64,000 bases of DNA from Candidatus Bathyarchaeota archaeon (lineage in GTDB: Archaea; Thermoproteota; Bathyarchaeia; 40CM-2-53-6): assembly GCA_005888735.1 (NCBI GenBank), contig VBBN01000031.1, forward strand, positions 56,096 to 120,095. Direction: 5' to 3'. Position numbers and translations under genes: made by a program. The notes under the pieces were generated by a model, which did no database searches, had not been told where the DNA came from, and was given only the letters and a program-made list of their open reading frames with translations. Position 1 is the stretch's first letter; the number at the start of each line of letters is the position of its first letter. Below are positions 42,389 through 51,122 of this stretch, in pieces.

Positions 42389-42796
42389 CTAATGGTGAAG
42401 GGATTGGTCCTCGCGAACTCTAGCGGCTATTGATCGGATGAAGGGTCTGTCCAGGGCGCCCGCTTCGTAAAGGTTTACCATTGTGTTCGTGCTGGCTTCT
42501 CCATTGAGCCTTCCCATGTCATCTTTGAGGTGGCGCCATTTGAGTTGCGTGTGGCCGCTCTTCGAGTTGTAGATGATTCCGAGCACATAGCTGACTTTCA
42601 CGAAAGTTATTTCGTTCACCCTGTTCATTGTGACCTTGTCCTCAGCCTCGACATACATGGTACCTTGGTCTCGTGGCCTTTCCGGGAAGACCTGGCCATC
42701 ATTTTCATACTCAGGCGGGATAAACGAGCGGCAAGTACTAGTAATCATGAATCTCCTGAAGCTTTCAAGGGGACAAGACGTTTCTAGTTTTGCCAT
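42389..42796 (-). CDS. Unrecognised protein of 135 residues
   Basis: No family recognised. From ATG at 42796 the product has a mixed αβ pattern with strands (NRVNEITFVKVSYVLGIIYN) in the middle and a helical C-terminus. A longer reading from 42835 adds 13 residues but approaches the AT-rich promoter-like stretch at 42848-42856. Divergent from the next gene. Codon and amino-acid usage look like those of neighbouring genes. Confidence 0.5.
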   Translation of the reverse strand: MAKLETSCPLESFRRFMITSTCRSFIPPEYENDGQVFPERPRDQGTMYVEAEDKVTMNRVNEITFVKVSYVLGIIYNSKSGHTQLKWRHLKDDMGRLNGEASTNTMVNLYEAGALDRPFIRSIAARVREDQSLHH

Positions 42797-42896
42797 TTTA
42801 TTGAAGCTTCCCGGCAGGGATGGTTCAGAATGCAAAGCTACGAATGCATACTATTAACTTCACCTCCCGACCACTCTTTCCCCAAGAGGATTTCGG

Positions 42897-43283
42897 TTGG
42901 CGATTCTCGTCAAGGTCCCGGAGACAGTGCTTGAAGACCTTGTGGAGACCGCTGTCGCCAAACAGGGAAACCTCTATCGCGCTGAACTGGCCAGGCTTGT
43001 CGGAGCGTCTAAAGAGTCTCTAGAAGGAAAGACCTCTCTCTATCTGATCAGTCTCATGAAACTATGCGGCCTAGCTGAGGCCAACATCGAGCAAGTTCTC
43101 AAGAAGTCGAAGATTGTCAACCAAAGAGGAGCGATGAGCCGGGACATCGCAGGCGGAGACGAACTGAAAGGAGTCATCGACAACGCCCTAGAGGGCTTTC
43201 AGATGCTAATATCAGAGAGCTTCAAATCTCCTCCTGACCGCCCTGGCCTGTTTGACCGGGCTTCAAAGAAAAAGCAGAGCTAG
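42897..43283 (+). CDS. Unrecognised helical protein
   Basis: A 128-residue protein from a TTG start. It is predicted largely helical (PETVLEDLVETAVAKQGNLY, ASKESLEGKTSLYLISLMKL) with a charged C-terminus. It may be an archaeal signalling adapter similar in style to the NitrOD5-like proteins, but the sequence match is not convincing. Its promoter faces the gene at 42389-42796. Confidence 0.5.
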   Translation: MAILVKVPETVLEDLVETAVAKQGNLYRAELARLVGASKESLEGKTSLYLISLMKLCGLAEANIEQVLKKSKIVNQRGAMSRDIAGGDELKGVIDNALEGFQMLISESFKSPPDRPGLFDRASKKKQS

Positions 43284-43437
43284 AGCGCCGTTTTTTCTCG
43301 AATGAACAATCAGTTGACGACAACAGCTGCCTATAGCAATCCCGAGACATAATCTGGGAGAAAACCCGGCGAGAATTGGAAAAACCGTTAATAGCGCTCC
43401 GGCCGAAAGCCGCAAAACCATAGGAGAAATCAAGCTC

Positions 43438-43734
43438 TTGAGCAATGAGAATGGTCAACATAACAACCCCAATCGCAAGGTTTCCCGTCGGGAATTTCTG
43501 AAGTATAGTGCAGGCGTGGCGGCTGTCGCTGCCGGTACAGCGGCAATGATGGGCAAGATACCACTTCCTCAATCAACCTCGAGGCCTACGGGCACGGCCC
43601 AGACCAGTTCCGACATGGTTGTTGTCACCGTGAGGGGCGATGAGTTGAATCTTATCAGTGCCGACAAGTCCGTGAAAGTGAAAGATCCGGACCTTGCTGC
43701 CCAACTAGCCGGAAGAGCCCAAGCGGAGGATTAA
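43438..43734 (+). CDS. Tat-signal mini-protein upstream of DUF4331 gene
   Basis: A 98-residue protein with a complete twin-arginine signal (SRREFLKYSAGVAAVAAGTA, residues 16-35) and only about 55 residues of mature sequence (VVVTVRGDELNLISADKSVKVKDPDLAAQ). It starts at TTG 43438. The following DUF4331 gene starts 7 bases after its stop and has no signal of its own. It therefore looks like an escort for Tat export of a partner, or a small subunit of a secreted complex. Confidence 0.72.
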   Translation: MSNENGQHNNPNRKVSRREFLKYSAGVAAVAAGTAAMMGKIPLPQSTSRPTGTAQTSSDMVVVTVRGDELNLISADKSVKVKDPDLAAQLAGRAQAED

Positions 43735-43741
43735 TCCAGAG

Positions 43742-45175
43742 ATGACGTCGCACAGAGAAGCCCCTAGAATATCAAAGGACCCGGTTGCTGACAACACAGA
43801 TCTTTATGCATTCGTGAGCCCCGACAAACCTGACTCTGTCACTATCCTGGCAAGCTACATACCTCTTGAAGAGCCTGCGGGAGGCCCGAACTTCAACGCG
43901 TTCGGTGATGACGTTCTCTACGAGATCTTGATCGACAACAATGGAGACGGGAAAGAAGACATCACGTACCAGTTCAGGTTCGATACCAAAATCGGCAATC
44001 CCGAATCGTTCCTCTACAATACAGGACCCATCGATTCACTGGACAGCGCTGACTGGAATGTCAAACAGACATATTCCGTGAGAAGAGTTCTTGGGCGACG
44101 ACGGACCGGCAGGTCCAGCCTTTTGAGAAGCGATATTCCAACTCCGCCCGTCAACATCGGTCCGAGGTCAACACCCGGCTACGCCGATCTGGCGAACGCG
44201 GCAATTATGACTCTGGATGATGGCTCAACGGTTTTCGCGGGACAGAGAGACGAGGCGTTCTATGTGGATTTGGGTTCCATCTTCGACCTCGGAACACTCA
44301 GGCCGGTTCAGAACTTCCACCTAATCTCAACCCCCGCGGCGGCGGGAGTAGACACGACAAAGGGCTTCAGCGTCCACACCATAGCAATCCAGGTACCAAA
44401 GAATCTCTTGACCAGGGATGGATCTACACCGGGCTCAGGCGACTTCGCTAAGCCGGCTTCCACGATCTCCGTGTGGGCTTCAGCCAGCCGACGAAAGGCT
44501 ACAATTCTTCCAACCGATGGCGACGACGAGGGAGACGATGACGATGACGAGTCGGAGCCGGTTATCACACACGGACCATGGATCCAGGTTTCTCGGCTCG
44601 GAATGCCTCTGATCAACGAGGTCATAATCCCCTTGGGACACAAGGACCAATGGAACGAGTTTCATCCACGTTTTGACTCCCGGTTCATACAATACTACAA
44701 GACACCTGAACTGCAGAAGCTGCTGCCCATTCTCTACCCAGGCGTCTTTCCCAACCTCGCAGCCTACTCCAAAGATCGGGCCGACCTAATCGCTATTCTA
44801 CTGACTGGCGTACCGGGCGGGATCATTTCGGGATTTCAGAATTTCACGGGACCCATACAATCTGACCAGCTTCGACTCAACATGGCATATGCACCGTCCT
44901 CAGCACCCAACCGACTTGGATTGCTGGGCGGCCAGTTGGACGGCTTTCCAAACGGCCGCAGAGTCCAAGATGACGTGATCGACATCGAAATCAGAGCTGT
45001 TGCAGGCGCTACACTCCCGCTTGTGGACCCATCATTTGCTCCAGACGCAGCGGTTGGCCTGCTCTCCGACGGCGTAGACACCAACCCTGTACAATCGCCC
45101 AATGCGGCCTCGTTTCTCTCTGTGTTTCCGTATCTTCCGCACCCTGTCTCTGGCTACGATCACCGCCACGACTAG
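43742..45175 (+). CDS. DUF4331-family protein without its own signal peptide
   Basis: A 477-residue DUF4331 protein: MTSHREAPRISKDPVADNTDLYAFVSPDKPD at the N-terminus, LIDNNGDGKEDITYQFRF, LDDGSTVFAGQRDEAFYVDLG and the C-terminal PLPHPVSGYDHRHD-type ending are family features. Members in bacteria are usually secreted with an N-terminal signal, which is missing here. An acidic stretch of Asp/Glu near residues 259-275 could bind calcium. Coupled to the Tat mini-protein upstream. Confidence 0.85.
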   Translation: MTSHREAPRISKDPVADNTDLYAFVSPDKPDSVTILASYIPLEEPAGGPNFNAFGDDVLYEILIDNNGDGKEDITYQFRFDTKIGNPESFLYNTGPIDSLDSADWNVKQTYSVRRVLGRRRTGRSSLLRSDIPTPPVNIGPRSTPGYADLANAAIMTLDDGSTVFAGQRDEAFYVDLGSIFDLGTLRPVQNFHLISTPAAAGVDTTKGFSVHTIAIQVPKNLLTRDGSTPGSGDFAKPASTISVWASASRRKATILPTDGDDEGDDDDDESEPVITHGPWIQVSRLGMPLINEVIIPLGHKDQWNEFHPRFDSRFIQYYKTPELQKLLPILYPGVFPNLAAYSKDRADLIAILLTGVPGGIISGFQNFTGPIQSDQLRLNMAYAPSSAPNRLGLLGGQLDGFPNGRRVQDDVIDIEIRAVAGATLPLVDPSFAPDAAVGLLSDGVDTNPVQSPNAASFLSVFPYLPHPVSGYDHRHD

Positions 45176-45186
45176 GCCCCCAGTAG

Positions 45187-45204
45187 AGTGGCCACGAGGC
45201 CACT
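45187..45204 (+). terminator. Terminator-like hairpin after the DUF4331 gene
   Basis: AGTGGCC-ACGA-GGCCACT is a perfect 7-bp stem with a 4-base loop, 11 bases after the stop, followed by a pyrimidine-rich tail (TTCCCCTC). It probably marks the 3' end of the Tat/DUF4331 transcript and separates it from the nuo operon. Confidence 0.5.
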
Positions 45205-45369
45205 TTCCCCTCATTTCATGTCAAGACTAGACTCTTGGTTCATACGCCGATCAGTTAGAGTATGTGACCAGTAGGCTCCACGTCGGTCTCAGCCATAGTC
45301 CAGGTACTATCTAGCCAGCGGGTTTATTCGGGAGAGGCCAGAACGCGTCCTCGCCATCGAAGCGAAAGA

Positions 45370-45380
45370 TGCCAATAAAT
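45370..45380 (+). promoter_or_regulatory. TATA box of the nuoB operon
   Basis: CCAATAAATAG lies with its centre about 25 bases before the GTG at 45400, so the nuoB mRNA would be leaderless or nearly so, common in archaea. Confidence 0.5.
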
Positions 45381-45399
45381 AGGGAAAAACCGGCCTAGA

Positions 45400-45969
45400 G
45401 TGGTAGAACAGAGAATGTCCGCTCAGAAGACAGCTCAGGACCAAGACGATGTTCTAGCGATGCTCGCCGACTCGATAAACGTCTGGGTCGGAAAACTGAG
45501 CGAAATCGTGCAGAGAATTGTAGATGTCGGCCCTATTCGAAGTGTGGTAAACTGGGGTCGAATATACTCGCTGTGGCCGGTCAACATTACCACTGCTTGT
45601 TGTAGTGCAGAATTTGGCGCCGCCAGCGGAGCGAGGCACGACCTTGAAAGGTTCGGAGTCCTGCCTCTGGGTTCCCTCCGCCAGTCAGACCTGCTCGTGG
45701 CAGAAGGGACGATTACGAAGAAGATGGCGAAGCGGTTGCGCATGATCTACGACCAGATGGCGATACCGCGGTACGTAATCGCCATGGGTGACTGCGCGAT
45801 CTCAGGAGGACTATTCCATGACTCGTACAGCATAGTGAACGGCGCGCACGAGTTTATTCCAGTAGACGTTTACGTCCCTGGCTGTCCTCCCCGCCCGGAA
45901 GCGCTTGAGCAGGCCATCATCATGCTTCAAGAAAAAATCCGCCACTCCAAGGTGTACGAGAGAGGATGA
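45400..45969 (+). CDS. nuoB: NADH/F420H2:quinone oxidoreductase subunit B (N2 cluster)
   Basis: A 189-residue subunit carrying the N2 [4Fe-4S] cluster. All four ligands are present: tandem C67-C68 (TTACCSAEF), C132 (GDCAIS) and C162 (PGCPPRPEALE). The central LLVAEGTITKKM motif is standard. GTG start near the TATA box. It overlaps nuoC by four bases. The gene order B-C-D-I-FpoF suggests a complex I-like peripheral arm. No membrane-arm genes lie in this window. Confidence 0.92.
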   Translation: MVEQRMSAQKTAQDQDDVLAMLADSINVWVGKLSEIVQRIVDVGPIRSVVNWGRIYSLWPVNITTACCSAEFGAASGARHDLERFGVLPLGSLRQSDLLVAEGTITKKMAKRLRMIYDQMAIPRYVIAMGDCAISGGLFHDSYSIVNGAHEFIPVDVYVPGCPPRPEALEQAIIMLQEKIRHSKVYERG

Positions 45970-46448
45970 TCCTCTCCCAAGAAAGGGAACAGGCGCTAAT
46001 CAAGAAACTGAAAGACCGCTTCCCCTCAGAAATCACCGAAGCCCGAGTAGTTCGACGCTCCAGACCGGAGATCCTCGTCAAACCTGAGAATCTCGTTGAG
46101 GTGGCAACCTTTCTCCGGGACGAGCTTGGAATGGACCATGCAAACGGGGTCTCAGGAGTAGACTACAACAGAGAAGCACGGTTCGAAATCATCTACCACT
46201 GCTCCTCACTACAAAACAAGGAGACACGTGACATCGTCATGGCCATCAAGGAGTCGATACCCAGAAACACGCCCAAGGCCCGCTCTCTGATCTCGGTCTG
46301 GCCTGGCGTTGACAATTTTGAGCGCGAGACATTCGAGATGTTCGGGATAACTTTCGACGGCCATCCGAGAATGGAGAAGCTCTTCCTGACCGACAACTGG
46401 GATGGTCCTCCACCGCTCCGAAAAGAGGTACGATTCCCCACGGACTGA
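45966..46448 (+). CDS. nuoC: Complex I 30-kDa-type subunit (NuoC)
   Basis: A 160-residue subunit of the peripheral arm. The family regions FEIIYHCSS, SVWPGVDNFERETFEMFGITFDGHPRMEKLFL and the end DGPPPLRKEV are visible. ATG overlaps the nuoB stop (ATGA). It is not fused to NuoD. Confidence 0.9.
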   Translation: MILSQEREQALIKKLKDRFPSEITEARVVRRSRPEILVKPENLVEVATFLRDELGMDHANGVSGVDYNREARFEIIYHCSSLQNKETRDIVMAIKESIPRNTPKARSLISVWPGVDNFERETFEMFGITFDGHPRMEKLFLTDNWDGPPPLRKEVRFPTD

Positions 46449-46455
46449 TCCGGAC

Positions 46456-47601
46456 ATGACTGTTCCTGAGAAACCTGCACCGCTAGCGGCAGTGGAGTCC
46501 AGCAGAACGGCTGATTCGGGACCCCAGACATTGACCGTCAGCGTGGGCCCCCAACACTCGGGCTCTGGGCACATGCGTCTCATCATTGAGCTAGACGGAG
46601 ACATAATCGTCAACGCAGCACCCGACCCTGGCTACGTTCACCGGGGGATCGAGAAGATTTGCGAGGTCCGGAACATTATCAAGAGTATACCGGTCATCGA
46701 GCGGCCCGCAATCATAGATTCGTCTAACCTGAACCATGCTTACATTCGCGCCATAGAGGAGCTTCAGGGCGTTGAGGCGCCGGTCAGATCCCAGTACCTA
46801 CGCTGCTTGCTGAACGAGATGAACCGGATAATGAGCCATCTATACTGGCTCAGCATCTTCGGCGTCTTCCTCGGCCATACTACAATGTTCATGTGGCCCT
46901 TGGGCGATAGAGAATTGTTCATTGACCTAGCTGAGAAGCTTACAGGCGCCAGGATAACGCACTCGTACATAGTTCCCGGCGGCGTGAGACGCGACCTTCC
47001 GCAGGGATTCGCAGACGAGGCGATTAAACGCATCGCGTACTTTGAAAAGCGCCTCGTTGAGTATGACAAGATATTCTTCAACAATCCAATATTCACCTCC
47101 AGAGCGAAAGGCGTAGGCGTGCTACCCCGGAGCGAGGCCATCGCCATCGGAGCGACAGGGCCAACATTGCGAGGTTCAGGGGTTGACGCTGACCTTCGAA
47201 AAGACGAGCCATACGCGGCCTATTCAAAACTAGACTTTGGCATCCCCACGCGCAAGGAAGGGGATTCGTTCTCAAGGGCGATCATCAGGGAAGAAGAGAT
47301 GCTTGAAAGCTGCAAACTAATCAAGCAAATACTGAAGGACATTCCAGCAGGGCCGATCAGACGAAAAGCACCTATTGTCGTTCCGAGAGGCGAAGCATAC
47401 AGTCGAGTAGAATCCGCCCGCGGAGAATGCAGCTTCTACATGGTGGGCGAAGGAGGAGACAAACCCTACAGGGTCCGGTTCATCACAGCCTCCTTCCGAA
47501 ACATGTCAGCAATCCCCGTTCTGCTCAAAGGCGGACACATGGCCGACATGCCCACAGCATGGTGGAGCGTCGACTACTGGCCCGTTGAGGCCGACAGGTA
47601 G
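46456..47601 (+). CDS. nuoD: Complex I 49-kDa-type subunit (NuoD)
   Basis: A 381-residue subunit. GPQHSGSGHMR at the quinone-site loop, GYVHRGIEKICEVR, MNRIMSHLYWLSIFG and RIPGGVRRDLP-type motifs identify NuoD. The two CxxC pairs that bind Ni-Fe in related hydrogenase large subunits are missing, and the C-terminus is WWSVDYWPVEADR. It is therefore a complex I type, not a hydrogenase. ATG at 46456 is preferred to 46402, which overlaps nuoC. It carries the likely quinone (or menaquinone) site with NuoB. Confidence 0.92.
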   Translation: MTVPEKPAPLAAVESSRTADSGPQTLTVSVGPQHSGSGHMRLIIELDGDIIVNAAPDPGYVHRGIEKICEVRNIIKSIPVIERPAIIDSSNLNHAYIRAIEELQGVEAPVRSQYLRCLLNEMNRIMSHLYWLSIFGVFLGHTTMFMWPLGDRELFIDLAEKLTGARITHSYIVPGGVRRDLPQGFADEAIKRIAYFEKRLVEYDKIFFNNPIFTSRAKGVGVLPRSEAIAIGATGPTLRGSGVDADLRKDEPYAAYSKLDFGIPTRKEGDSFSRAIIREEEMLESCKLIKQILKDIPAGPIRRKAPIVVPRGEAYSRVESARGECSFYMVGEGGDKPYRVRFITASFRNMSAIPVLLKGGHMADMPTAWWSVDYWPVEADR

Positions 47602-47613
47602 GAGAGATGAGCG

Positions 47614-49212
47614 TTGGCTAAGATTCCCGGCGCTGGAAAGCTGAAAGGCGCCCTAGGAACATGGGTCGCCTACTACACAGGATTCCGACACCTCTTTCAC
47701 CGACCATACACATTGAAATTTCCAGAACAGAGATACGCCGTTGAGAAAGGCTACCGCGGACGACACCTCCTCCACCTAGAACGCTGCACAGGATGCGGAA
47801 TATGCGCATGGATATGCCCCGAGAAATGCATCACAATCGTGCCGCGGGGAGAGCGCTGGTACCCGCAATATTTCTATGGGCGATGCTGCTTCTGCCACTT
47901 CTGTGTGACACCTGACACCCTGGTCACTACCAATCCCTCCGTAACACCGATAAGTCGGGTGAAGTCCGGCGACAGAGTCCTAACCCACACCGGGGAGTAC
48001 CGGATGGTCCGCAGGGTCTTGACGAGAAACTACTCTGGAAGGCTCTTCACCATCAAACCTTTGGGGGCCCCCTTTCCGCTCAGGATTACGCAGGATCATC
48101 CGCTCCTAGCGTCTCCCCGTGCCTTCGTCAAATTGGGAAGGTTGGAGAAGGCTCCTGTCTCTCCCGCTTGGAAAACTCCAGCAGAGTTGAAACAAGGCGA
48201 CTATTTGACAATGCCTATTGCAAAAGAAGTCCGGGACATCGACTTTTACGAACAGAACGTCGTGATAGGACAGCCCAGCACTGGGAGACGACTAGCGCGG
48301 GAGCTGAAACTCAAAGCCGACACTAGTCTGTTCAGACTGATTGGATACTACTTAGCCGAAGGGTACACAGTACGTAGGACAGTTGGCTTTGCTTTTGGAG
48401 CACATGAAGCCGAGTACATCAATGATGCGGCCCAACTGTTAGAGCGCGTGTTCAGGGTCCGAACAAAGATGTCAACAGTCCACAACTGCACACACGTGCT
48501 TCTCCACTCAGTCGTGGCGGTCCAGTTCTTCCAGAACTTCGGCCGAGGTGCCGAGAACAAGAAACTTCCAGACTGGGCAATGTTCGCTGCACAGGAGAAG
48601 CAACGTGAGCTTCTCAAAGGAGCTTGGAGGGGCGACGGATATCTACATCGGCCAACAAAAGGCAATAAGTCCATCTTTTTCGAATATTCCACCATATCAC
48701 AGACTTTCGCCTTCCAGTTGCAGCAACTGCTTTTCAGGGCGGGAATCGTCGGGCAGGTTGCGTCAGTCAATCACCGCAATAGGAAACCCGCGTTCCTAGT
48801 GACCGTTCGAGGCGAGTTTGTGCAGAAAATGGCGAGTCTGATGCAGATTAGATTCCGAGATTCGAGAACCAAGACATTCTCGCGCTTCGCTATGGATGAC
48901 AACTACGTCTTCGCGCCGATCACGAGTATCAAGGTTTCAAATGTCACAGATCAACCTGTCGTGAACCTCTCAGTCGAAGGGGACGAGTCCTACGTTGCAG
49001 GTAATGTCACAGCCCACAACTGCACCGACTATTGTCCGGAATATGCTCTGGAGGAGACTGTTGAATACGACATCGCAGAATACACACGCGAGTTACTAGT
49101 CTGGAGCCCCGAGAGGTTGGCGAGACCGCCAGCGAAGAAGGATGATAAGTACGTCTTCTCCGTGGAAACCTCTAGAGGAGCAACCCAAGTAGCCAAAAAG
49201 GAGCGGAACTAG
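47614..49212 (+). CDS. nuoI: Complex I 8Fe-ferredoxin subunit NuoI containing an intein
   Basis: The 532-residue precursor is a 159-residue NuoI split by a 373-residue intein. Extein 1 has the first motif C58-C61-C64-C68 (CTGCGICAWICP) and the first half of the second (C91, C94 in CCFCHF). The intein begins at C97 and ends at N469 in ...AHN, followed by C470. After splicing the second motif is CCFCHF-CTDYCP with ligands C91, C94, C470, C474. TTG start with GGAGA 9 bases upstream. Function: carries electrons to the N2 cluster. Confidence 0.93.
   Translation: MAKIPGAGKLKGALGTWVAYYTGFRHLFHRPYTLKFPEQRYAVEKGYRGRHLLHLERCTGCGICAWICPEKCITIVPRGERWYPQYFYGRCCFCHFCVTPDTLVTTNPSVTPISRVKSGDRVLTHTGEYRMVRRVLTRNYSGRLFTIKPLGAPFPLRITQDHPLLASPRAFVKLGRLEKAPVSPAWKTPAELKQGDYLTMPIAKEVRDIDFYEQNVVIGQPSTGRRLARELKLKADTSLFRLIGYYLAEGYTVRRTVGFAFGAHEAEYINDAAQLLERVFRVRTKMSTVHNCTHVLLHSVVAVQFFQNFGRGAENKKLPDWAMFAAQEKQRELLKGAWRGDGYLHRPTKGNKSIFFEYSTISQTFAFQLQQLLFRAGIVGQVASVNHRNRKPAFLVTVRGEFVQKMASLMQIRFRDSRTKTFSRFAMDDNYVFAPITSIKVSNVTDQPVVNLSVEGDESYVAGNVTAHNCTDYCPEYALEETVEYDIAEYTRELLVWSPERLARPPAKKDDKYVFSVETSRGATQVAKKERN
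47902..49020 (+). mobile_element. Intein with LAGLIDADG-type homing endonuclease motifs in NuoI
   Basis: The intein codes for 373 residues. It has the N-terminal splicing block (CVTPDTLVTT, then SGDRVLTHTGEY), the TxxHP-like block B (RITQDHPLLAS), and the C-terminal block VVNLSVEGDESYVAGNVTAHN. Two DOD motifs are present: LIGYYLAEGY (precursor residues 242-251) and LLKGAWRGDGY (333-343). It therefore probably keeps, or recently had, homing activity. Insertion is directly before the third ligand cysteine of the second cluster motif of NuoI, which serves as the +1 nucleophile. Confidence 0.93.
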
Positions 49213-49216
49213 ATAC

Positions 49217-50557
49217 ATGTCAACACCTCCTGCAGGTGCGCCCGAGAAGACTGTCCCGGCCTCCGTCACGACACCGGTTGCCTCCGCAAAGCCACCAGCT
49301 GGACTCCCTTCGCCAACGACGGCCGCTAAGCCAGCATCTACAGCGCCACCTCTGGCCCCGCTCAAGTCCAGCGTTGAAGGTGAAGGCTGGAAACCGTTAC
49401 CGAAGAAGCTGAAGATCTTTGGCAACCTCGTGACAGAGGTTGTGAACAAGGGACTCTGCATGTACTGCGGAGCATGCATCGCCTCCTGCCCGATTGACAT
49501 TCTCTTCCACAGCGACAAGGAGGAGCCGATCATGCGTGGAACCTGTGCGGCCTGCCAGGTCTGCTACTACAGCTGCCCAAGAATAGAACTTCCGCTCGCC
49601 GAGGTGGAGGAAAGGATTTTTGGACGAGCGAGGCGGCCTGAAGAGGCTATTCTTGGAATCCATATAGGAACTTATTCGGTCCGCGCAAAGGATCCTGAGA
49701 TTCTTAAACGAGCTCAGGACGGTGGCGCGGGAACAGCCTTCCTACTTTACGCACTAGACAACAAGCTCGTCGACTACGCGCTGGTTTCCGGCTTCAGCGC
49801 CTATGACCCTTGGAGGCCCGAACCCCGTGCTGCTCGAACACGGGAAGACCTGCTGGAGTCTGCCGGATCCCGCTATACTCCGGGAGGTCAGGTGGGCGGG
49901 CTTGCCGATGTTGCCATTCCGAACAGGGGAGGCGTCAACTTCGAGGAGGACAAGATAGCAGTTGTTGGTTTGCCGTGTGAGCTGCAAGGGATGTGGAGGA
50001 TGAACACCCACTGGATTGCGACCCCAAAGCTGGCAAGGAACGTTGTCTTCACTATCGGCCTGTTTTGCTCGAAAGTCTTCGACTATGAGAAGATGATGGT
50101 TGACTATGTTCAAGGGAAGCGCGGCATTGATCTGAGAACAGTGACCCATGTTAACGTGAAGAAGAACAGGCTTCTCATCCGTGTCGGCGACAAGCTCGTG
50201 ATTGACGAGCCGGTCGAGGCCATAGGAGCAGCCGCCAGGGAGGAGTGCAATGCCTGTATTGACTATTCCGCGGAACTCGCAGACTTGGCGATTGGTGCCA
50301 TCGGTTCCCCCGCAGGCTGGACCACTGTGCTGACGCGGACACCACGTGGAGAGGAGATTCTCAAAAGCGCGGAGGAGACTGGGTATGTCGAGGTGAAGCC
50401 TCTCAGCCCGGTGGACAAGGGGGTAAAATTCTTGGAGAGGCTGTGTTTGAAGAAACGGCAGCGAGACCCTTCAGCCTACATGAGGCGCACGACTGCGTTT
50501 CCGAAGCCTGAGCCGACACTCGTCAACGTTGAACTGCCGATGAAAACACCCGCCTGA
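49217..50557 (+). CDS. FpoF/FrhB-like F420H2-oxidising iron-sulfur subunit
   Basis: A 446-residue protein. Residues 1-60 are a Pro/Ala/Thr-rich disordered region. Two [4Fe-4S] motifs follow (C81, C84, C87, C91 and C110, C113, C116, C120), then an FrhB/FdhB domain (GGAGTAFLLYALDNK, VGLPCELQGM, TIGLFCSKVFDYEKM, CNACIDYSAELADLAIG). Proteins of this type oxidise reduced F420 with FAD and pass electrons to complex I-like enzymes. It is the last gene of the nuoB-C-D-I operon, three bases after nuoI. The organisation matches F420H2 dehydrogenase input. Confidence 0.88.
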   Translation: MSTPPAGAPEKTVPASVTTPVASAKPPAGLPSPTTAAKPASTAPPLAPLKSSVEGEGWKPLPKKLKIFGNLVTEVVNKGLCMYCGACIASCPIDILFHSDKEEPIMRGTCAACQVCYYSCPRIELPLAEVEERIFGRARRPEEAILGIHIGTYSVRAKDPEILKRAQDGGAGTAFLLYALDNKLVDYALVSGFSAYDPWRPEPRAARTREDLLESAGSRYTPGGQVGGLADVAIPNRGGVNFEEDKIAVVGLPCELQGMWRMNTHWIATPKLARNVVFTIGLFCSKVFDYEKMMVDYVQGKRGIDLRTVTHVNVKKNRLLIRVGDKLVIDEPVEAIGAAAREECNACIDYSAELADLAIGAIGSPAGWTTVLTRTPRGEEILKSAEETGYVEVKPLSPVDKGVKFLERLCLKKRQRDPSAYMRRTTAFPKPEPTLVNVELPMKTPA

Positions 50558-50610
50558 CCCTGACCAACAGAGAGAAAAACAGCCTAGTCTGTCGTTCAGT
50601 CTGACTCTTC

Positions 50611-50925
50611 CTAAGAATCGACTGACACGTCTATTCCATGCTCCGCGTCTTTCCCGGTCCTCCTATTCTCCTCGTGATGTGTTTGTTCCTGGTGTTCTTG
50701 GAAGGCTTTTCTGCCCATTGTCAGCCCGCAGGCGCATAGGATTCGAGTGCTCGCATCGGAGTAGGTTCCTAGTCTGCGCGCGAAGTCTCTTCTCGCAGCC
50801 TCCTCGGCGTTGAGCCGAGTGCGTTTGTTTTCGACACGGTTCATAGGAGTCTCATCCTGTCCGTACCTGGTCGGCTCTCTAGTTTCGTCCTCTCGTAACC
50901 ACCCGTGGAGTCTTAGGGTAACCAT
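50611..50925 (-). CDS. Small protein with a C2H2-like finger
   Basis: A 104-residue product whose middle contains CACGLTMGRKAFQEHQEQTH, a Cys-Cys-His-His spacing of a zinc finger. The N-terminal 28 residues before MNRVENKRT are less convincing, so the real start is probably at that methionine (about 50844). The C-terminus is acidic and disordered. No family recognised. Confidence 0.5.
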   Translation of the reverse strand: MVTLRLHGWLREDETREPTRYGQDETPMNRVENKRTRLNAEEAARRDFARRLGTYSDASTRILCACGLTMGRKAFQEHQEQTHHEENRRTGKDAEHGIDVSVDS

Positions 50926-51122
50926 CCGGCTCTCTCTGCTTGATTCGTCTCGTACATGGGCCCTGGTTAATTTCCCTCGTTTACCCGTAGCTCTCCTCGA
51001 AGCTCAAAGGAGCTCGGCTCCCTACCGTTGGCGAGTTTCTCGATGTTTCCAGTTTTACTTTCACTCCGACCTACTGGATATGAGCGAGGCAGGCTCTGTT
51101 TCTAGTTGGGCGAAGCCGCGAT

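Noticed and set aside
46456..47601. NuoD as [NiFe]-hydrogenase large subunit
   Set aside because: The N- and C-terminal CxxC pairs that bind the metal centre are missing.
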